64,000 nucleotides of DNA from Inia geoffrensis (GCA_036417435.1 CM070908.1:46347090-46411089), one strand, 5' to 3'; shown: positions 48,076 to 60,627, counted from the stretch's first letter. Notes: generated by a model not told the origin, from the letters alone. Translations and numbers: made by a program.

Positions 48076-49506
48076 ATTCATGTATTCCACAGATGCAGGG
48101 TACATCAAGTTGATTCTGGAGCTTTAATCCGCTGCTTCTGAGGCTGCTGGGAGAGATTTCCCTTTCTCTTCTTTGTTCTCACAGCTCACAGGGGCTCAGC
48201 TTTGGATTTAGCCCTGTCTCTGCATGTAGGTCGCTGGAGGGCATCTGTTTTTTGCTCAGACAGGACGGGGTTAAAGGAGCCGCTGACTCGGGGGCTCTGG
48301 TGCACTCAGGCCGGGGGGAGGGAGGGGCACAGCGTGCGGGGCGGACCTGCGGCGGCAGAGGCTGGCGTGACGTTGCACCGGCCTGAGGCCTGCCGTGCGC
48401 TCTCCCTGGGAAGATGTCACTGGATCCTGGGAACCTGGCAGTGGCGGGCTGCACATGCTCACTGGAAGAGGGTTGTGGATAGTGACCTGTGCTCGTACAC
48501 GGGCCCCTTGGTGGCAGCAGCAGCAGCCTTAGCATCTCCCGCCCGTCTCTGGGGTCCGCGCTTCTAACCGCGGCTCGCGCCCATCTCTGGGGTCCGCGCT
48601 TTTAGCCGCGGCTCACACCGGTCTCTGGAGTTCCTTTAAGCAGCACTCTTAAACCCATCTCCTCACGCACCAGGAAACAAAGAGGGAAGAAAAAGTCTTG
48701 CCTCTTTGGCAGGTTCAGACTTTTCCCCGGACTCCCTCCTGGCTAGCCGTGGTGCACTAACCCCTTCAGGCTATGTTCAAGCCGCCAACCCCAGTCCTCT
48801 CCCTGCGCTCCGACTGAAACCGAAACCCGAGCCTCAGCTCGCAGCCCCGCCCGCCCCGGCGGGTGAGCCGACAAGTCTCTCGGGCTGGTGAATGCCGGTT
48901 GGCACAGATCCTCTATGCGGGAATCTCTCCACTTTGCCCTCCGCACCCCTGTTGCTGTGCTCTCCTCTGCGGCTCCGAAGCTCCCCCCTCCACCCCCGCA
49001 GTCTCCTCCCACAAAGGGGCTTCCTAGTGTGTGGAGACTTTTCCTCCCTCACAGCTCCCTCCCAGTGGTGCAGGTGCTGTCCCTATTCTTTTGTCTCTGT
49101 TTTTTTTTTTTCTTTTGCCCTACCCAGGTACGTGGGGAGTTTCTTGCCTTTGGGGAGGTCTGAGGTCCTTTGCCAGCATTCAGTAGGTGTTCTGTAGGAG
49201 TTGTTCCACGTGTAGATGTATTTCTGGTGTATCTGTGGGGAGGAAGGTGATCTCCACGTCTTACTCTTCCGCCATCTTCCTCCATTCATGTTCTGAGCTG
49301 TTGAGTTGGTAAAGATCTTGTTCCCATTTCATAGGAAATAGATTACATTCAATTACTCCTCATAGCAGCCAACTGGAAGATTATTCCATTGCTTTTGAAG
49401 CACTGGTTGTATTGGCATCTGTGATGGTAGCCAAATAAATGAGGTTTCTGTGTAAGACACACTGGTACTGGACACACTCATTCACCAGACTCTTGTTCTG
49501 ATACCC

Positions 49507-49556
49507 CATGATACAGCAAATCATGATACAGCTAGTATCATGATACAGCTAGTTAT
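49507..49556 (+). repeat. Short tandem repeat of catgatacagctagtat
   Basis: Three adjacent copies start at 49507, 49522 and 49539 (spacing 15 and 17 bp), inside the unidentified insert. Confidence 0.8.
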
Positions 49557-49889
49557 TCTCCTCCAGGGGGTGCTGCATTGTCTCCTGGTTAACTTCTGCC
49601 TTGCCTCTCAGCCAGTCCAGTATGAAGGTCACTGACAGGTTAGAACCTGGCCTCAGGCCCTGCAGACCTGCGAGCAACTAGACCAGAGCTGACCAGCAGC
49701 TAAAAGGGTAAAGCTCTTATAGCCAGTCAAAGTTAAGTTGCTACCGGCTTACAATGGATTGTTTAATCAATAAGATATCTTCTGTAAGCCTCATGGTAAC
49801 ACAAAGCAAAAACCTAGAACAGATGAACAGAAGATAAAGGAAGAAAAAACATCATACCTGCACAGAAAATCACCAATTTACAAAGACAG

Positions 49890-51134
49890 GCAGAAACAGA
49901 GGGAAAATATGAAACAATGAAAATACAAAACAATTAATAAAATGGCATTTGTAAGTCCTCACATATCAATAGAAACTCAATGTAAATGGATTGAATTCGC
50001 CAATCAAAAGGCACAAAGCAACTGGATGGAATAATAAACAAAACCCAAATATATAATTCCTACAAAAGACTCACTTATAGGCTCAAAGAAATGTGTGAAA
50101 AAAAAATTCCATGCAAGTGAAAACCCAAAGAAAGCAGGGATAGTAATAAGTATATCAGAAAAATTAAGCTTTAAGCCAAAAACTGCAAAAGGAGACAGAG
50201 AAGGTCATCATGTAATATAAAGGGGTCTATCCATCAAGAAGATATAACAGTTGTAAATATATATACATCCAACATAGGAGCACCTAAACATGCTAAGTAA
50301 ACACTAACAGATGTGAAGGGAGAAAAAAACAAAGATATTGTAAGAGTAGGGGACTTCAATACCCATTATCAACAATGGATACATCATTTTCCAGACAAAG
50401 AGTCAACAAAGAAACGCTGGTCTTGAACCATACATTGGACCAAATGGATTCAACAAACATTTTTAGAACAATCCATCCAACAAAAGCAGAATAGAGTTTT
50501 TTCTCAAGTGCACTTGGAACATTCCCCAGGATTGACCACAAGATAGGGCATGAAACAAGTCTTACGAAATTAAAGAAAATTGAAATCATATCAAGTATCT
50601 TTTCCAGTTACAATGGACTGAAACTAGAAATCAACAAGAAGAAGACGGAAAATCTACAAATGTGTTGAAATTAACACTCTCCTGGACAACCAATGAATTA
50701 AGCAAAAAAATCAAGACCAAAAATTTAAAAATCTCAAAATCAATAAAAGTGGAAACACAGCATACAAAACCCGTAAGTTTTTGTCTCAAACAGCAGTTTT
50801 GAGAGGGAAGTATACAGTGATAAATGTATGTAATTAGAAAATAGATCTCAGATTTAAAAACCTAACTTTACACCTCAAGGAACTAGAAACCAAAGAACAA
50901 ATGAACCCCTAAGTTAGCAGACGGAATAAAATAACAAAGATCTGGGCAGAAATAAATGAAATAGAGACCAGAAAAAGCATTAGAAAAAAACCAACAAATC
51001 TGAGAGCTGTTGTTTTATTTTTTTAATAAAATCAAAAGTGACAAACCTTTAGATAAACTAAGAAAAAAAGAGAAGACTCAAAATCAGAAAAGAAAGAGGA
51101 GACATTATAACTGTTACTACAGAAACACATAAAA
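49890..51134 (+). pseudogene. Ancient L1M ORF2 endonuclease remnant
   Basis: Translating in shifting frames gives IYNSYKRLTYR, SIHQEDITVVNIYTSNIGAP, VGDFNTHYQQW, VLRGKYTVIN and LTLHLKELETKEQ, which follow the L1 endonuclease and the linker to the RT. Many stops and indels. It ends where L1-11 inserted. The remaining RT part is not seen downstream within the window. Confidence 0.82.
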
Positions 51135-51499
51135 TTTTTTTAACATCTTTATTGGAGTATGATTGATTTACAATGGTGTGTTAGTTTCTGCTGTATAAAA
51201 AAGTGAATCAGCTGTACATAAACATATATCCCCATATCACCTCCCTCTTGCTTCTCCTTCCCACCCTCCCTATCACACTCCCCTAGGGGGAAACAAAGCA
51301 CTAAGCTGATCTCCCTGTGCTATGCGGCTGCTTCCCACTAGCTATCTATTTTACGTTTGGTAGTGTATATGTCCATGCCACTCTAACTTCATCCCAGTTT
51401 ACCCTTCCCCCTCCCTGTGTCCTCAAGTCCATTGTCTACGTATGCAGCTTTACTCCTGTCCTACCCCTAGGTTCTTCAGGAAAAAATTTTTTTTTTTTT

Positions 51500-54400
51500 A
51501 ATATTCCATATATATGTGTTAGCATATGGTACTTGTTTTTCTCTTTCTGATTTACTTCACTCTGTATGACAGACTCCAAGTCCATCCACCTCACAACAAA
51601 TAACTCAATTTTGTTTCATTTTATGGCTGAGTAATATTTCATTGTATATATGAGCCACATCTTCTTTATCCATTCAACTGTCAGTGGACACATAGATTGC
51701 TTCCATGTCCTGCCTATTGTAAATAGAGCTGCAATGAACACTGTGGTACTGACTCTTTTTTAATTATGGTTTTCTCAGGGTATATGCCAGTAGCGGGATT
51801 GCTGGGTTGTATGGTAGTTCTATTTTTAGTTTTTTAAGGAACCTCCATGCTGTTTTCCATAGTGGCTGTATCAATTTACATTCCCACCAACAGTGCAAGA
51901 CGGTTCCCTTTTCTCTACACCCACTCCAGCCTTTATGGTCTGTAGATTTTCTGACGATGGCCATTCTGACTGGTATAAGGTGATATCTCATTGTAGTTTT
52001 GATTTACATTTCTCTAATGATTAGTGATGTTGAGCATCCTTTCATGTGCTTGTTGGCAATCTGTATATCTGGAGAAATGTCTATTTAGGTCTTCTGCTCA
52101 TTTTTGCATTAGGTTGTTTGTTTTCTTGATATTGAGCTGCATGAACAGCTAGTATATTTTGGAGATTAGTCCTTTATCACTAGCTTCATTTGCAAATATT
52201 TTCTCCCATTCTGAGAGTTGTCTTTTGGTCTTGTTTATGGTTTCCTTTGCTGTGCAAAAGCATTTCAGTTTCATTAGGTCCATTTGTTTTTTTTGTTTGT
52301 TTCTATTTCCATTTCTCTAGGAGGTGGGTCAAAAAGGATCTTTCTGTGATGTGCATCATAGAGTGTTCTCCCTAGGTGTTCCTGTAAGAGTTTTATAGTG
52401 TCTTGCCTTACATTTAGGTCTTAATCCGTTTTGAGTTTATTTTTGTGTATGGTGTTAAGAAGTGTTCTAAGCTTATTCTTTTACATGTAGCTGTCCAGTT
52501 TTCCCAGCACCATTTATTGAAGAGGCTGTCTTTTCTACACTGTATATTTTTACCTCCTTTATCAAAGATACAGTGACAATTTGTGTGTGAGTTTATCTCT
52601 GGGCTTCCTACTGTAATCCCTTGATCTATATTTCTGTTTTTGTGCCAGTACCATAATGTCTTGAGTAGCTTTGTAGTATAGTCTGATGTGCAGTAGCCTG
52701 ATTCCTCAAGCTCTTTTTTTCTTTCTCAAGATTGCTTGGGCTATTCGGGGTCTTTTGTGTTTCCATACAAATTGTGAAATTTTTTGTTCTACTTCTGTGA
52801 AAAATGCCAGTGGTAGTTTCATAGGGATTGCATTGAATGTACAGATGCTGTGGGGAGTAAACTAATTTTCACAATGTTGATTCTTCCAATCCAAGAAAAT
52901 GGAATATCTCTCCGTCTGTTTGTATCACCTTTAATTTCTTGCATCAGTGTCATACTTTTCTGCATACAGGTCTTTTGGCTGCTTAGGTAGGTTTATTCCT
53001 AGGTCTTTTATTCTTTTTGTTGCAGTGGTAAATGGGAGTGACTCCTTAATTTCTTTTTCAGATTTTTCATCATTAGTGTATAGGAATGCCAGAGATTTCT
53101 GTGCATTAATTTTGTATCCTGCTACTTTACCACATTCATTGATCAGCTCTAGTAGTTTTCAGGTAGCATCTTGGGATTCTCGATGTATAGTATCCTGTCA
53201 TCTGCAAACAGTTACAGCTTTACTTCTTTTCTGATTTGGATTCCTTTTATTTCTTTTTATTCTCTGATTCCTGTGGCTAAAAATTTCAAAACTATGTTGA
53301 ATAAGTGGGCAACCTTGTCTTGTTCCTGATCTTAGTGTAAATGCTTTCAGTTTTTCACCATTGAGGATGACGTTGGCTGTGGGCTTGTCATATATGGCCT
53401 TTGTTATGTTGAGGAAAGTTCCCTCTATGCCTACTTTCTGCAGGGTTTTTATCATAAATGGGTGTTGAATTTTGTCAAAAGCTTTCTCTGCATCTACTGA
53501 GATGATCATATTGTTTTTCTCCTTCAATTTGTTAATATGGTTTATCACATTGATAGATTTGCGTATATTGAAGAATCCTTGCATTCCTGGAATAAACCCC
53601 ACTTGATCATGGTGTATGATCCGTTTAATGTGCTGTTGGATTCTGTTTGCTAGTATTTTGCTGAGGATTTTTGCATCTATGTTCATCAGTGAAATTGGCC
53701 TGTAGTTTTCTTTCTTTGTGACATCCTTGTCTGGTTTTGGTATCAAGGTGATGGTGGCCTCATAGGAGGAATTGGGGAGTGTTCCTCCCTCTGCTATGTT
53801 TTGGAAGAGTTTGAGAAGGATAGGTGTTAGCTCTTCTCTAAATGCTTGATAGAATTCAGCTGTGAAGCCATCTGGTCCTGGGCTTTTGTTTGTTGGAAGA
53901 TTTTTAATCACAGTTTCAATTTCAGTGTTTGTGATTGGTCTGTTTATATTTTCTATTTCTTCCTGATTCAGTCTTGGTAGTTTGTGCATTTCTAAGAATG
54001 TGTCCATTTCTTCCAGGTTGTGCATTTTATTGGCATATAGTGCTTATAGTAATCTCTCATGATCCTTTGTATTTCTGCAGTGTCAGTTGTTAGTTCTACT
54101 TTTTCATTTCTAATTTTATTGATATGAGTATTCTCCCTTATTTTTTTGATGTGTCTTACTAGTGCTTTATCGGTTTTGTTTATCTTCTCAAAGAACAAGC
54201 CTTTAGATTTGTTGATCTTTGCTCTTGTTTCCTTCATTTCTTTCTCATTTATTTCTGATCTGATCTTTTTGAGTTCTTTCCTTTTGCTAACTCTGGGTTC
54301 TTTTGTTCTTCTTTCTCCAATTGCTTTAGGTATAAGGTTAGGTTGTTTATTTGAGATGTTTCTTGTTCCTTGAGGTAGGATTGTATTGCTATAAACTTCC

Positions 54401-55281
54401 CTCTTAGAACTGCTTTTGCTGCATTCCATAGGTTTTGAGTCATCATTTTTTCATTGTCATTTTTTTCTTGGTATTTTTTGATTTCCTCTTTGATTTCTTC
54501 AGTGATCTCTTGCTATTGAGTAGTGTGTTGTTTAGCCTCCACGTGTTTGTATATTTCACAGATTTTTTTCCTGTAATTGATATCTAGTCTCCTAGCATGG
54601 TAGTCACAAAAGTTACTTGATGTGATTTCAATTTTCTTAAATTTACCAAGGCTTGATTTGTGACCCAAAATATGATCTAACCTGGAGAATGTCCCATAAG
54701 CACTTGAGTAGAAGGTGTATTCTGTTGTTTTTGGATGGAATGTCCCATAAATATCAATTAAGTTCGTCTTATATAATGTGTCATTTAAAGCTTTTGTTTC
54801 GTTTTTTATTTTCATTCTGAATGATCTGTCCATTGATGAAAGTGGGGTGTTAAAGTCCCTTACTATGATTGTGTTACTGTCAATTTCCCCTTTTATGGCT
54901 GTGAACATTTGCCTTATGTATTGATGTGCTCCTATGTTAGGTACATAGATATTTACAATTGTTATATCTTCTTGGATTGATCCCTTGATGATAATGTAGT
55001 GTCCTTCTTTGTCTCTTGTAGTCTTTATTTTAAAGTCTATTTTGTCTGATATGAGAATTACTACTCCAGCTTTCTTTTGATTTCCATTTGTATGGAATAT
55101 CTATTTCCATCCCCTCACTTTCAGTCTGTATGTGTTCCTAGGTCTGAAATGGGTTTCTTATAGACACTATATATATGGGTCTTGTTTTTTTTACCCATTC
55201 AGCCAGTCTGTGTCTTTTGGTTGGAGCATTTAATCCATTTACATTTAAGGCAGTTATCAATATGTCTGTTCCTGTGAACAT
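51500..55281 (-). pseudogene. L1-11 ORF2 pseudogene
   Basis: The start near 55281 (MFTGTDILITALNVNG) and the end near 51500 are in place. Minus-strand pieces are 55138-55323, 54513-54908 (131 codons, endonuclease), 53992-54429, 53198-54025 (275 codons, RT with [18 protein letters not shown]) and 51764-51991 (Cys-rich C-terminus). The FADD codons at 53197-53208 are intact, but a frameshift just upstream puts them out of frame. Confidence 0.88.
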
Positions 55282-55881
55282 TTTCCTAACTGTTTGGGGT
55301 TTGTTATTGTAGGTCTTTTCCATCTCTTGTGTTTCCCACTTAGAGAAGTTCCTTTAGCATTTGTTGTAAAGCTGGTTTGGTGGTGCTGTATCCTTTCAGC
55401 CTTTACTCGTCTGTAAATGTTTTCATTTCTCCATCGACTTTGACTGAAATCCTTGCTGTTTAGAGTAATCTTCATTGTAGTGTTTTCCCTTTCATCACTT
55501 TATTTTTTTTAACATCTGTATTGGAGTGTAATTGCTTTACAATGGTGTGTTAGTTTCTGCTTTACAACAAAATGAATCAGTTATATATACACATATGTTC
55601 CCATATCTCTTCCCTCTTGCATCGCCCTCCCTCCCTCCCTCCCACCCTCCCTATCCCACCCCTCCAGGTGGTCACAGAGCACAGAACGGATCTGCTTGTG
55701 CTATGCAGCTGCTTCACACTAACTATCTACCTTACGTTTGGTAGTGTATATATGTCCATGCCTCTCTCTTGCTTTGTCAAACCTTACCCTTCCCCCTCTC
55801 CATACCCTCAAGTCCATTCTCTAGTGGGTGTGTGTCTTTATTCCTGTCTTACCCCTAGGCTCTTCATGACATATTTTTTTC

Positions 55882-58800
55882 ATAAATTCCATATATATGT
55901 GTTAGCATACAGTATTTGTCTCTCTCTTTCTGACTTACTTCACTCTGTGTGACAGACTCTATGTGTATCCACCTCATTACAAATAACTCAATTTCGTTTG
56001 TTTTTATGGCAGAGTAATATTCCATTGTATATATGTGCCACATCTTCTTTATCCATTCATCTGCTGATGGGCACTTCGGTTGTTTCCATCTCTGAGCTAT
56101 TGTAAATAGAGCTGCAATGAATATTTTGGTACATGACTCTTTTTGAATTATGGTTTTCTCACGGTATATGCCCAGTAGTGGGATTGCTGGGTCATATGGT
56201 AGTTCTATTTGTAGTTTTTTTTAAGGAACCTCCATACTGTTCTCCATAGTGGCTGTATCAATTTACATCCCCACCAGCAGTGCAGGAGTTTCCCCTTTTC
56301 TCCACACCCTCTGCAGCATTTATTGTTTGTAGATTTTTTGAAGATGGCGATTCTGACTGGTGTGAGATGGTATCTCATTGTAGTATTGATTTGCATTTCT
56401 CTAATGATTAGTGAGGTTGAGTGTTCTTCCATGTGTTTGTTGGCAGTCTGTATATTTTCTTTGGAGAAATGTCTATTTAGGTCTTCTGCCCATTTTTGGA
56501 TTTGGTTGTTTGTGTTTTTGTAATTAAGCTGCATGTGCTGCTTATAAATTTTGGAGATTAATCCTTTGTCAGTTGCTTCATTTGCAAATATTTTCTTCCA
56601 TTCTGTGGGTTGACTTTTGGTCTTGTTTATGGTTTCCTTTGCTGTGCAAAAGCTTTGAAGTTTCATTAGGTCCCATTTGTTTATTTTTGTTTTTATTTCC
56701 ATTGCTCTAGGAGGTGGGTCAAAAAGGATATTGCTGTGATTTATGTCATAGAGTGTCCTGCCTATGTTTTCCTTTAAGAGTTTGATAGTTTCTGGCCTTA
56801 CATTTAGGTCTTTAATCCATTTTGACCTTATTTTTGTGTATGGTGTTAGGGAGTGATCTAATCTCATACTTTTACATGTACCTGTCCAGTTTTCCCAGCA
56901 CCAATTATTGAAGAGGCTGTCCTTTCTCCACTGTACATTCCTGCCACCTTTATCAAAGATAAGGTGACCATATGTGCATGGGTTTATCTCTGGGCTTTCT
57001 ATCCTGTTCCATTAATCTATCTTTCTGTCTTTGGGCCAGTACCATACTGTCTTGATTACTGTAGCTTTGTAGTATAGTCTGAAGTCAGGGAGCCTGATTC
57101 CTCCAGCTCCGTTTTTTGTTCTCAAGATTGCTTTTGCTATTCGGGGTCTTTTGCATTTCCATAAAAATTGTGAAATTTTTTATTCTAGTTCTGTGAAAAA
57201 TGCCAGTGGTAGTTTGAGAGGGATTGCATTGAATCTGTAGATTGCTTTGGGTAGTAGAGTCATTTTCACAATGTTCATTCTTTCAATCCAAGAACATGGT
57301 ATATCTCTCCATCTATTTGTATCACCTTTAATTTCTTTCATCAGTGTCATAATTTTCTGCATACAGGTCTTTTGTCTGCTTACATAGGTTTATTCCTAGA
57401 TATTTTTTTCTTTTTGTTGCAGTGGTAAATGGGAGTGTTTTCTTGATTTCACTTTCAGATTTTTCATCACTAGTATATAGGAATGCCAGAGATTTCTGTG
57501 CATTAATTCTGTACCCTGCTACTTTACCAAATTCATTGATTAGCTCTAGTAGTTTTCTGGTAGCATCGTTAGGATTCTCTATGTATAGTACCATGTCATC
57601 CGCAAACAGTGACAGATTTACTTCTTCTTTTCTGATTTGGATTACTGTTATTTCCTTTTCTTCTCTGATTGCTGTGGCTAAAATTTCCAAAACAATGTTG
57701 AATAAGATTGGTGAGAGTGGGCAACCTTGTCTTGTTCCTGATCTTAGTGGAAATGTTTTCAGTTTTTCACCATTGTGGATGATGTTGGCTGTGGGTTTGT
57801 CATATATGGCCTTTATTATGCTGAGGAAAGTTCCCTCTATGCCTACTTTCTGCAGGGTTTTTATCATGAATGGGTGTTGAATTTTGTTGAAAGCTTTCTC
57901 TGCATCTATTGAGATGATCATATGGTTTTTCTCCTTCAATTTGTTAGTATAGTTTATCACATTGATAGATTTGCATATATTGAAGAATCCTTGCATTCCT
58001 GGAATAAACCCCACTTGATCATGGTGTATGATCCGTTTAATGTGCTGTTGGATTCTGTTTGCTAGTATTTTGTTGAGGATTTTTGCATCTATGTTCATCA
58101 GTGATATTGGCCAGTAGTTTTCTTTCTTTGTGACATCCTTGTCTGGTTTTGGTATCAGGGTGATGGTGGCCTTGTAGAATGAGTTTGGGAGTGTTCCTCC
58201 CTCTGCTATATTTTGGAAGAGTTTGAGAAGGATAGGTATTAGCTCTTCTCGAAATGTTTGATAGAATTCAGCTGTGAAGCCATCTGGTCCTGGGGTTTTG
58301 TTTGTTCGAAGATTTTTAATCACAGTTTCAATTTCAGTGCTTGTGATTGGTCTGTTCATATTTTCTATTTCTTCCTGATTCAGTCTTGGCAGGTTGTGCA
58401 TTTCTAAGAATGTGTCCATTTCTTCCAGGTTGTCCATTTTATTGGCATATAGTTGCTTGTAGTAATCTCTCATCATCTTTTGTATTTCTGCAGTGTCAGT
58501 TGTTACTTCTCCTTTTGCATTTCTAATTCTATTGATTTGAGTCTTCTTCCTTTTTTTCTTGATGAGTCTGGCTAATGGTTTATCAGTTTTCTTTATCTTC
58601 TCAAAGAACCAGCTGTTAGTATTATTGATCTTTGCTATTGTTTCCTTCATTTATTTCTCATCTGATTTTTATGATTTCTTTCCTTCTGCTAACTTGGGGT
58701 TTTTTTGTTCTTCTTTCTCTAATTGCCTTAGATGCAAGGTTAGGTTGTTTATTCGAGGTGTTTCCTGTTGCTTAAGGTACGACTGTAATGCTATAAACTT

Positions 58801-59689
58801 CCTTCTTAGAACTACTTTTGCTGCATCCGATAGATTTTCGGTCATCGTGTATCCATTGTCACTTGTTTCTAGGTATTTTTAAATTTCCTCTTTGATTTAT
58901 CCAGTGATCACTTCGTTATTATGTAGTGTATTGTTTAGCCTCCATGTGTTTGTATTTTATATAGATCTTTTCCTGTAATTGATATCTAGTCTCATAGCAT
59001 TGTTGTCCGAAAAGATACTTGATACAACTGCAATTTTCTTAAATTTACCAAGGCTTGATTTGTCACCGAAGATATGATCTATTCTGGAGAGTGTTCCATT
59101 AGCACTAGAAAAAAATGTGTATTCTGTTGTTTTTGGATGCAATGTCCTATAAATATCAATTAAGTCCATCTTGTTTAATGTATCATTTAAAGCTTGTGTT
59201 TCCTTACTTATTTTCACTTTGGATGATCTGTCCACTGGTGAAAGTGAGTTGTTAAAGCCCCCTGCTATGAATGTGTTACTGTCGAATTCACCTTTTATGG
59301 CTGTTAGTATTTGCCTTATGTTTTTAGCTGCTCCTATGTTGGGTGCATAAATATTTACAATTGTTATACCTTCTTTTTGGATCAATCCCTTGATCATTAT
59401 GTAGTGTTCTTCTTTGTCTCTTCTAATACTCTTTATTTTAAAGTCTATTTTGTCTGATATGAGAATTGGTACTCCAGCTTTATTTTGGTTTCCATTTGCA
59501 TGAAATATCTTTTTCCATCCCCTTACTTTCAGTCTGTATGTGTCTCTAGGTCTAAAGTGGGTCTCTTGCAGGCAGCAAATATATGGGTCATGTTTTTGTA
59601 TCCATTCAGCCAGTCTGTGTCTTTTGGTGGTGAGCATTTAGTCCATTTGCACTTAAGGTAATTATCGATATGTATGTTCCTATTCCCAT
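55882..59689 (-). pseudogene. L1-12 ORF2 pseudogene (longest open RT block)
   Basis: The start codon is at 59687-59689. Pieces are the endonuclease at 58957-59637 (226 codons), the RT at 57328-58650 (440 codons, the longest frame in the window), 57180-57362 and the C-terminus at 56205-56867 (220 codons, with [18 protein letters not shown]). The RT motif [11 protein letters not shown] (57595-57606 for FADD) is intact. The endonuclease motif GDFN is GGFN at codon 59257-59259, replacing a catalytic Asp; LQETH and RIDHI are intact. Frameshifts separate the pieces. Confidence 0.94.
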
Positions 59690-59747
59690 TTTAAAAATTG
59701 TTTTGGGTACATTATTGTAAGTCTTTTCCTTCTCTTGTGTTTTTTGC

Positions 59748-60627
59748 CTAAAGAAGTTCCTTTATCAGTTGTTGTAGAGCTGGTTTGGTAGTGCTGAACA
59801 TTCTCACCTTTTGCTTGTCTGTAAAGGTTTTAATTTCTCCATCAAATCTGAATGAGATCCTTGCTGGGTAGAGTAATCTTGGTTGCAGGTTTTTCTCCTT
59901 AATCACTTTAAATAAGTCCTGCCAGTCCATTCTGGCTTGCAGAGGTTCTGCTGAAAGATCAGCTGGAATCCTTTGTGTGTTATTTGTTGTTTTTCCCTTT
60001 CTGCCTTTAATGTGTTTTCTTTGTATTTAATTTTTGACAGTCTGATTAATATGTGTCTTAGTGTATTTCTCCTTTGATTTATCCTGTATGGGACTCTCTG
60101 TGATTCCTGGACTTGATTAACTGTTTCCTTTCCCATATTTAGGAAGTTTTCAACTATAATCTCTTCAAATATTTTCTCAGTTCCTTTCTTTTTTTCTTCT
60201 TCTTCTGGAACCCCTATAATTCGAATGTTGGTGCATTTAATGTTGTCCCAGAGGTCTCTGAGACTGTCCTCAGTTCTTTTCATTCTTTTTTCTTTATTCT
60301 GCTCTGCAGTAGTTATTTCACTATTTTATCTTACAGGTCACTTATCCATTCTTCTGCCTCAGCTATTCTGCTATTGATCCCATCTAGAGTATTTTTCATT
60401 TCATTTATTGTGTTGTTCATCATTGTTTGTTTCATCTTTAGTTTGTCTAGGTCCTTGTTAAATGTTTCTTGCACTTTGTCCATTCTGTTTCCAAGATTTT
60501 GGATCATCTTTACTATCATTTTTCTGAATTCTTTTTCAGGTAGACTGCCTATTTCCTCTTCATTTCTTAGGTTTGGTGGGTTTTTATCTTGCTCCTTCAT
60601 CTGCTGTGTGTTTTTCTATCTTCTCAT
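59748..60627 (-). pseudogene. L1-12 ORF1 pseudogene
   Basis: Three frames cover it: 60331-60600 (89 codons, coiled coil with MNNTINEMKNTLDGINSRI), 59903-60283 (126 codons, RRM and start of the CTD with NIRIIGVPEEEEKKKGTEK) and 59748-59930 (60 codons, CTD end with LLYPARISFRFDGEIKTF). Start at 60627, TAG at 59748-59750, 58 bp before ORF2. The break near 60300 and the frame change near 59930 inactivate it. Confidence 0.9.

Larger units (their letters stand above)
41722..49280 (-). mobile_element. L1-10: full-length L1, best preserved 5' UTR
   Basis: Runs from poly(T) (41722-41736) through the 3' UTR, ORF2, ORF1 and 5' UTR to the tip ccgccatcttcc at 49280. The length is 7.56 kb. It is flanked by a perfect 14 bp target-site duplication, tccattcatgttct, at 41709-41722 and 49281-49294. 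The 5' UTR keeps many CpG sites and an intact AAGATGGCGG (49269-49278 on the minus strand). These signs make it probably the youngest complete copy here, though both ORFs carry inactivating changes. Confidence 0.96.
46867..49280 (-). promoter_or_regulatory. L1-10 5' UTR, CpG-rich
   Basis: About 2.4 kb. Its distal part (about 48190-48990 on the + strand) is dense in CpG (for example ccgcggctcgcgccc and cccgcccgccccggcggg) and resembles a CpG island. An expanded purine tract (47385-47580) and a roughly 260 bp tandem duplication lie in the proximal part. The L1 5' UTR acts as an internal promoter; the intact YY1-like tip suggests it was once a competent start site. The many GC-rich frames at 48179-49289 are non-coding by-products. 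Confidence 0.8.
41411..49701. other. Unidentified insert of about 0.7 kb, split by L1-10
   Basis: The insert consists of 41411-41708 and 49295-49701. It is neither L1M nor young L1. The left part holds an 80-codon + frame (41414-41656) with VTCPFESVSQEACSILAQF and VMSLLSKHTYFRKEDTWS. This looks more protein-like than most chance frames here, but I do not recognise it. A T-rich stretch at its left edge could be the tail of a minus-strand retroposed copy. An LTR or a processed pseudogene are both possible. Confidence 0.45.
41391..49720. repeat. Imperfect direct repeat flanking an older insertion
   Basis: aaaagggtgaagccttttt at 41391-41409 and aaaagggtaaagctcttat at 49702-49720 flank the material that splits the L1M inter-ORF region. 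They fit a target-site duplication of the roughly 0.7 kb unidentified insert that was itself later entered by L1-10. The span given covers both repeat copies and everything between them. Confidence 0.55.
39180..51134 (+). mobile_element. Ancient L1M-type element (host of nested insertions)
   Basis: The order on the + strand is a 5' region (about 39180-40274), an ORF1 remnant, an A-rich inter-ORF region (41150-41410, resuming at 49720) and ORF2 endonuclease/linker remnants to 51134. The long inter-ORF region and the GAPIRLSVDFSTETLQ-type ORF1 mark an old L1M/HAL1-like lineage; the presence of ORF2 argues against HAL1 proper. It is interrupted at about 41411-49701 by later insertions and cut off at 51135 by L1-11. 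The left limit is approximate. Confidence 0.85.

Noticed and set aside
48179..49289. Many Pro/Gly/Arg-rich frames on both strands in the L1 5' UTRs (also 8491-9612, 61530-62435)
   Set aside because: GC-rich non-coding 5' UTR has few stop codons; the frames differ in phase and length between homologous copies.
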